Source of the DNA: Ramazzottius varieornatus
Taxonomy: Eukaryota > Tardigrada > Eutardigrada > Parachela > Ramazzottiidae
NCBI GenBank assembly: GCA_001949185.1
Contig: BDGG01000002.1
Location: forward strand, 5,942,448-6,006,447
Direction of reading: 5' to 3'
Length of the DNA: 64,000 bases
Part shown: piece after piece, positions 60,875 through 64,000 of the stretch
Layout: each line of letters starts with the position of its first letter
Numbering within the stretch: the stretch's first letter is position 1
Notes under the pieces: generated by a model
Database searches by the model: none
Seen by the model: the letters and a program-made list of their open reading frames with translations, nothing else
What the model was told of the DNA's origin: nothing
Made by a program: the position numbers and the translations under genes

Positions 60875-62722
60875 TAACGACCTAAGTTCTGCGATTCTGA
60901 CGAGCCGAAGGCTCGCTTGAAACCGGATGGACCACATCATCGTTCGTCACTCAAGGCTCCGGGATCGACAAGAAAGAACCCACACTCTACGGAAAGACCC
61001 AAGCTTAGTCCTTTCTTTGCGTCGTTTGATCCTCTTACATGTACTTTCTGCCTTGGTTCGGTGTCGGATTTGTTTTCGGGTCATGACGGGTTGCAACTAG
61101 TTTCTTTTATGCACTGTTCATACACTTTATTGGTGTTTTGGTTTTACTATACAGTGCGGATGGGCCAAGTGATTACCACCTCACGATATGCAGGGCGCTC
61201 TCGACCGCGTATGGGCTGGTCCTCGCAACTATTTTTCCTTAATTTGATATTGCTGTTGCCACCCTTTAAAAATAACTTGCCCAGAAAGAATGTCTATACG
61301 AAGTCGAGAATCAACCCTGGACTAGGGAGGATGCAGCCGCGTAGCTGCTTCGAGGCGAACTTTTCAATGTTTCTCCGTCCGGAAACAATCATTTTTCTCT
61401 CTTCTTCCCTTTTTGGACTAGAACTGCTGATTGCAAATTGTTTAACGGTAGTCTGGCTTCCGGGAAAAACACAGCGCTCTCCTGTACCACTTGTCGGTTC
61501 ACTGATACAGCTATTGTAGTGAAACTGAGCCAAAATACAGGGTGCGCGCCAGAAAACAAGGTTTCTCGAAATATTTTGTATTTTTTCCGAAAACTAAAAG
61601 CATGAACGGGAAGCCGAATCATTGTTCCATCTGAATCCACAGCGCTTGTATGGACTTGGGTACTTGGGTGGGGCAAGGCTTTTCGCAAAAATTTGATTCG
61701 CGGGAATGGGCAACTGTTTCAGATTTCGAGAGAATTTCAGAAAATTCCCATCTACTTGTGTGACAAGCCATGCAAATCCGACACTGGGAAATATTAGTCC
61801 AATCACTGGGCCATACGAAAAGCGGTCGCAAATGAGAACTCTACGGTCAGAATATTAATTATGATCTTTTCCCCGAGGAGTGGTATACCTGAAAAATGGT
61901 CGAATTTGACGGTCTTAATTCATTCCTAACTTACTTTGACTTTCTTGAAACCTTCCCTATTTTCTAGAAAGAAACCAGACAGTTTTATCTCCGTTCAAAT
62001 CAAATTGGGGAGAGATACTCGCGCATGGAGTTCTAGAGTGCCCGGTTTGTTCCTGCCGAATAATCTTCCTCAGCGGAAGTCATTTCAATCAACTTCTCCA
62101 ACCTGAGTTTTAACGCATGCAAACGAGCTATGTCTTAGCGGAACCAGCGTGAAAATTTGCACAAACTATGTGAAAGAGCGAAAGGAAAGCAGGCATTCTG
62201 ATTTTTTTCTACGCCAATGTTCCAGGTGGTAGTCCCTTGGCCCATTCGCACTGTAGAAGAAAGAAAAATTGGATCCTGCTTAGTTATTCACGTCCACGAT
62301 CCACAGGTACGCACTAAAAAACATCAGCTGAGTAAGCAAACAAAAGAAGAAAATAAAACCTGACGCGAAACTGCAGTCCAGTAAAATGGGGCATCCGTCC
62401 ACCTGCACAGGTGGCCGGAAACAACCATAAAACAAAAAAGTGAAAGATTAGATGAATAGCTCGAATTCTATGCTAAAATTGCACTGAAAAGCTTGTGAAA
62501 CATAGTTTCTCAGTCCTTCGAAACTGCTAGCAACACTAGATGCCTTCATCATTGCTGTCACGCTAACCAAAATCAAAGGGAAGGAAGGAAAGGGTTCATT
62601 TCGTAGGGCTTATCATTAATCGGGAAACGCACAAGCGGAAAATGATGATAAGGGAGAGGACAAGTCAGAGGAAGATTGGCGAGTCGGAACTGTTAGGTCT
62701 TCCTCAGGGTGAGTAATGAGAC
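60875..62722. other. Intergenic interval, 1.8 kb
   Basis: Possible continuation of the decayed frame to 61519, then nothing recognised. Contains the 3' flank of the PKA regulatory subunit gene. Confidence 0.45.
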
Positions 62723-64000
62723 CTACAGTTCGGTAGACTCCAGTAAATGGCTTTGCCCAAAGACTTTTTCGAGTTGGCTTCTGTATCGATCAATGTTGCG
62801 TTTCATGATCTCTAAGCAGCTTCCCAAGAGTCTTTCAAAGGCTTTAACATCCAGAAAAGCGACCTTGCAGTCACCTGTCAACCAAAGAAAACAATCATTA
62901 ACCACGCACACCACGAACAGACTCGCCCAAGACGGCCTCATTAAAAGAAGCAAGCTTCCCATGCACCACTGAATGCGCAACTTTTGCTAGCTTTTGCAGC
63001 GTGTTAACACTGGAGTCGGTTTCGTCGAATCATCAACAGAAAATTACCATCGGCTATCACGGAGGCCGCCCTTGGTCGAGCGGTTATGAGTGCCAGCTCT
63101 CCAAAATAAGGGTTTTTACTGTCGTCTAATCGGTCCACTTCGCGTTCCACCCCATCTTCACTCCTTGTCACAATAACTCTTCCACTTTCGATAAAATATA
63201 AGCCGTCGGCAAAGTCACCTGTAAAGAAGAAACCACTTCGTACATCAGTCAGATGAACGAAAGGCCTACGATCACAGTCCATGAACGTGCATACAACGAC
63301 CCATATGTCGATTACGGGATAACTGTATGCACCTGTGGGTAAACTTGTCGTACTGTTTTGGCGAACTTTCACATAAGCGCGTACATTTGCAACGAAGATT
63401 GATTTGATAGCTGACATAAACTATCATCCGATATGACATTTCTTTTTACCTTGCCGTATAATTACTGAACCATCAGTGAAAACTTTGGGCTGCAGCGCGT
63501 CACACAAGTTCTGTTTCTCATACGGTGTCAGTTCTGCCAGGAAGTCGACGCAGTCTATCAAGTCCATGTATACTGCACGTTTCTTGAACGCTGCTTTGAG
63601 CACGATTCGCTGGAAGGTTTGCCGGTCCTAAAAAGCGCCACATAGCGTTAGAGCTGTTCAGTTCAGACGGACGCAAAGGAATGTTTTCAAAAATAGTTTT
63701 TAATGACACTTACCAACGCCCATAGCTTCCCCGCTGTCCGCGCCACTATGGTTGCAGCTCGTGGCTGGTTGTACATTAGCGCGAGTTCCCTATGATGAAT
63801 GCATGGTAAAAGACTACTCTGCGGTGTGAACGGGAAAAGTAGCAGCCTCACCCGAAGCTTCCAGTATTGTTGTACTCCCAACAAAGCTGTGGTTCCTCGT
63901 CCTGCTCTCCCTTGACGTAGACATCGTAAATACCTGCAAAAGATCAGCAGAGGTGAGCTACTTCAACGAGCCAATCGATTCCACAAATCGTACCGCTTTC
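62723..64000 (-). CDS. cAMP-dependent protein kinase regulatory subunit, type II-like, 3' part
   Basis: Six exons in view, transcript order: (64000)-63994, 63933-63852, 63789-63714, 63627-63450, 63218-63048, 62874-62723; the 5' part lies beyond the window. The visible protein covers most of both cyclic-nucleotide-binding domains. CNB-A has [19 protein letters not shown] and [18 protein letters not shown] has [17 protein letters not shown] and [18 protein letters not shown]. Each phosphate-binding cassette keeps its Glu and Arg. The C-terminus ([31 protein letters not shown]) matches type II subunits (PRKAR2) better than type I. The inhibitor sequence and docking domain, which would settle the type, are outside. 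The product holds the catalytic subunit inactive until cAMP binds. Confidence 0.93.

Noticed and set aside
61294-61533. 79-codon minus-strand frame
   Set aside because: No coding features; antisense to low-complexity plus-strand sequence.

Overview
The window is nuclear DNA of an animal. Genes are split by short GT-AG introns (about 60-100 bp in the compact genes, up to several kb in two others). The gene set includes animal-specific families: a Meis TALE homeobox gene, Bicaudal-D, a PIM kinase, a type II PKA regulatory subunit and SEPSECS. A small-genome bilaterian is likely. A tardigrade or other ecdysozoan would fit the PIM and SEPSECS genes, but that is a guess; the sequence shown does not fix the phylum. 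All gene models were built by hand from reading frames, splice sites and matching intron phases, guided by remembered family features.

Layout. 1-6.6 kb is gene dense: the 5' end of a secreted or membrane protein gene (-), a chromodomain gene (+), PSMD3 (-) and OTUD5 (+). The first two and the last two are head-to-head pairs. 6.6-11 kb has no convincing gene. 11-17 kb holds a PIM-type kinase gene (+) with one 2.9 kb intron. 17-21.6 kb is repeat-bearing intergenic DNA. 21.7-24.3 kb is a complete Bicaudal-D gene (-). 24.3-29 kb is repeat rich with weak candidate genes. 29.2-32.8 kb carries one or two unrecognised multi-exon genes (+). 34.7-36.6 kb is a complete SEPSECS gene (+). 40.2-56.9 kb is a ten-exon Meis gene (+) whose introns host many small mobile elements. 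57.3-59.1 kb is a complete nine-exon CAMKMT gene (-). 59.4-60.9 kb is a decayed, formerly coding stretch. 62.7-64 kb is the 3' part of a PKA RII gene (-).

The genes do not form a pathway. Most are housekeeping or regulatory: proteasome lid, deubiquitinase, dynein adaptor, selenocysteine synthesis, calmodulin methylation, cAMP signalling. The main non-genic theme is small inverted-repeat elements. One family has a palindromic core built on AAGTGGCGCAC and GTGCGCCACTT and occurs at least eleven times. Others are three AT-rich 'cgatat' elements of about 200 bp, single foldback elements, and a Tc1/mariner-like MITE. No tRNA, rRNA or CRISPR was seen. No canonical autonomous transposon was recognised.
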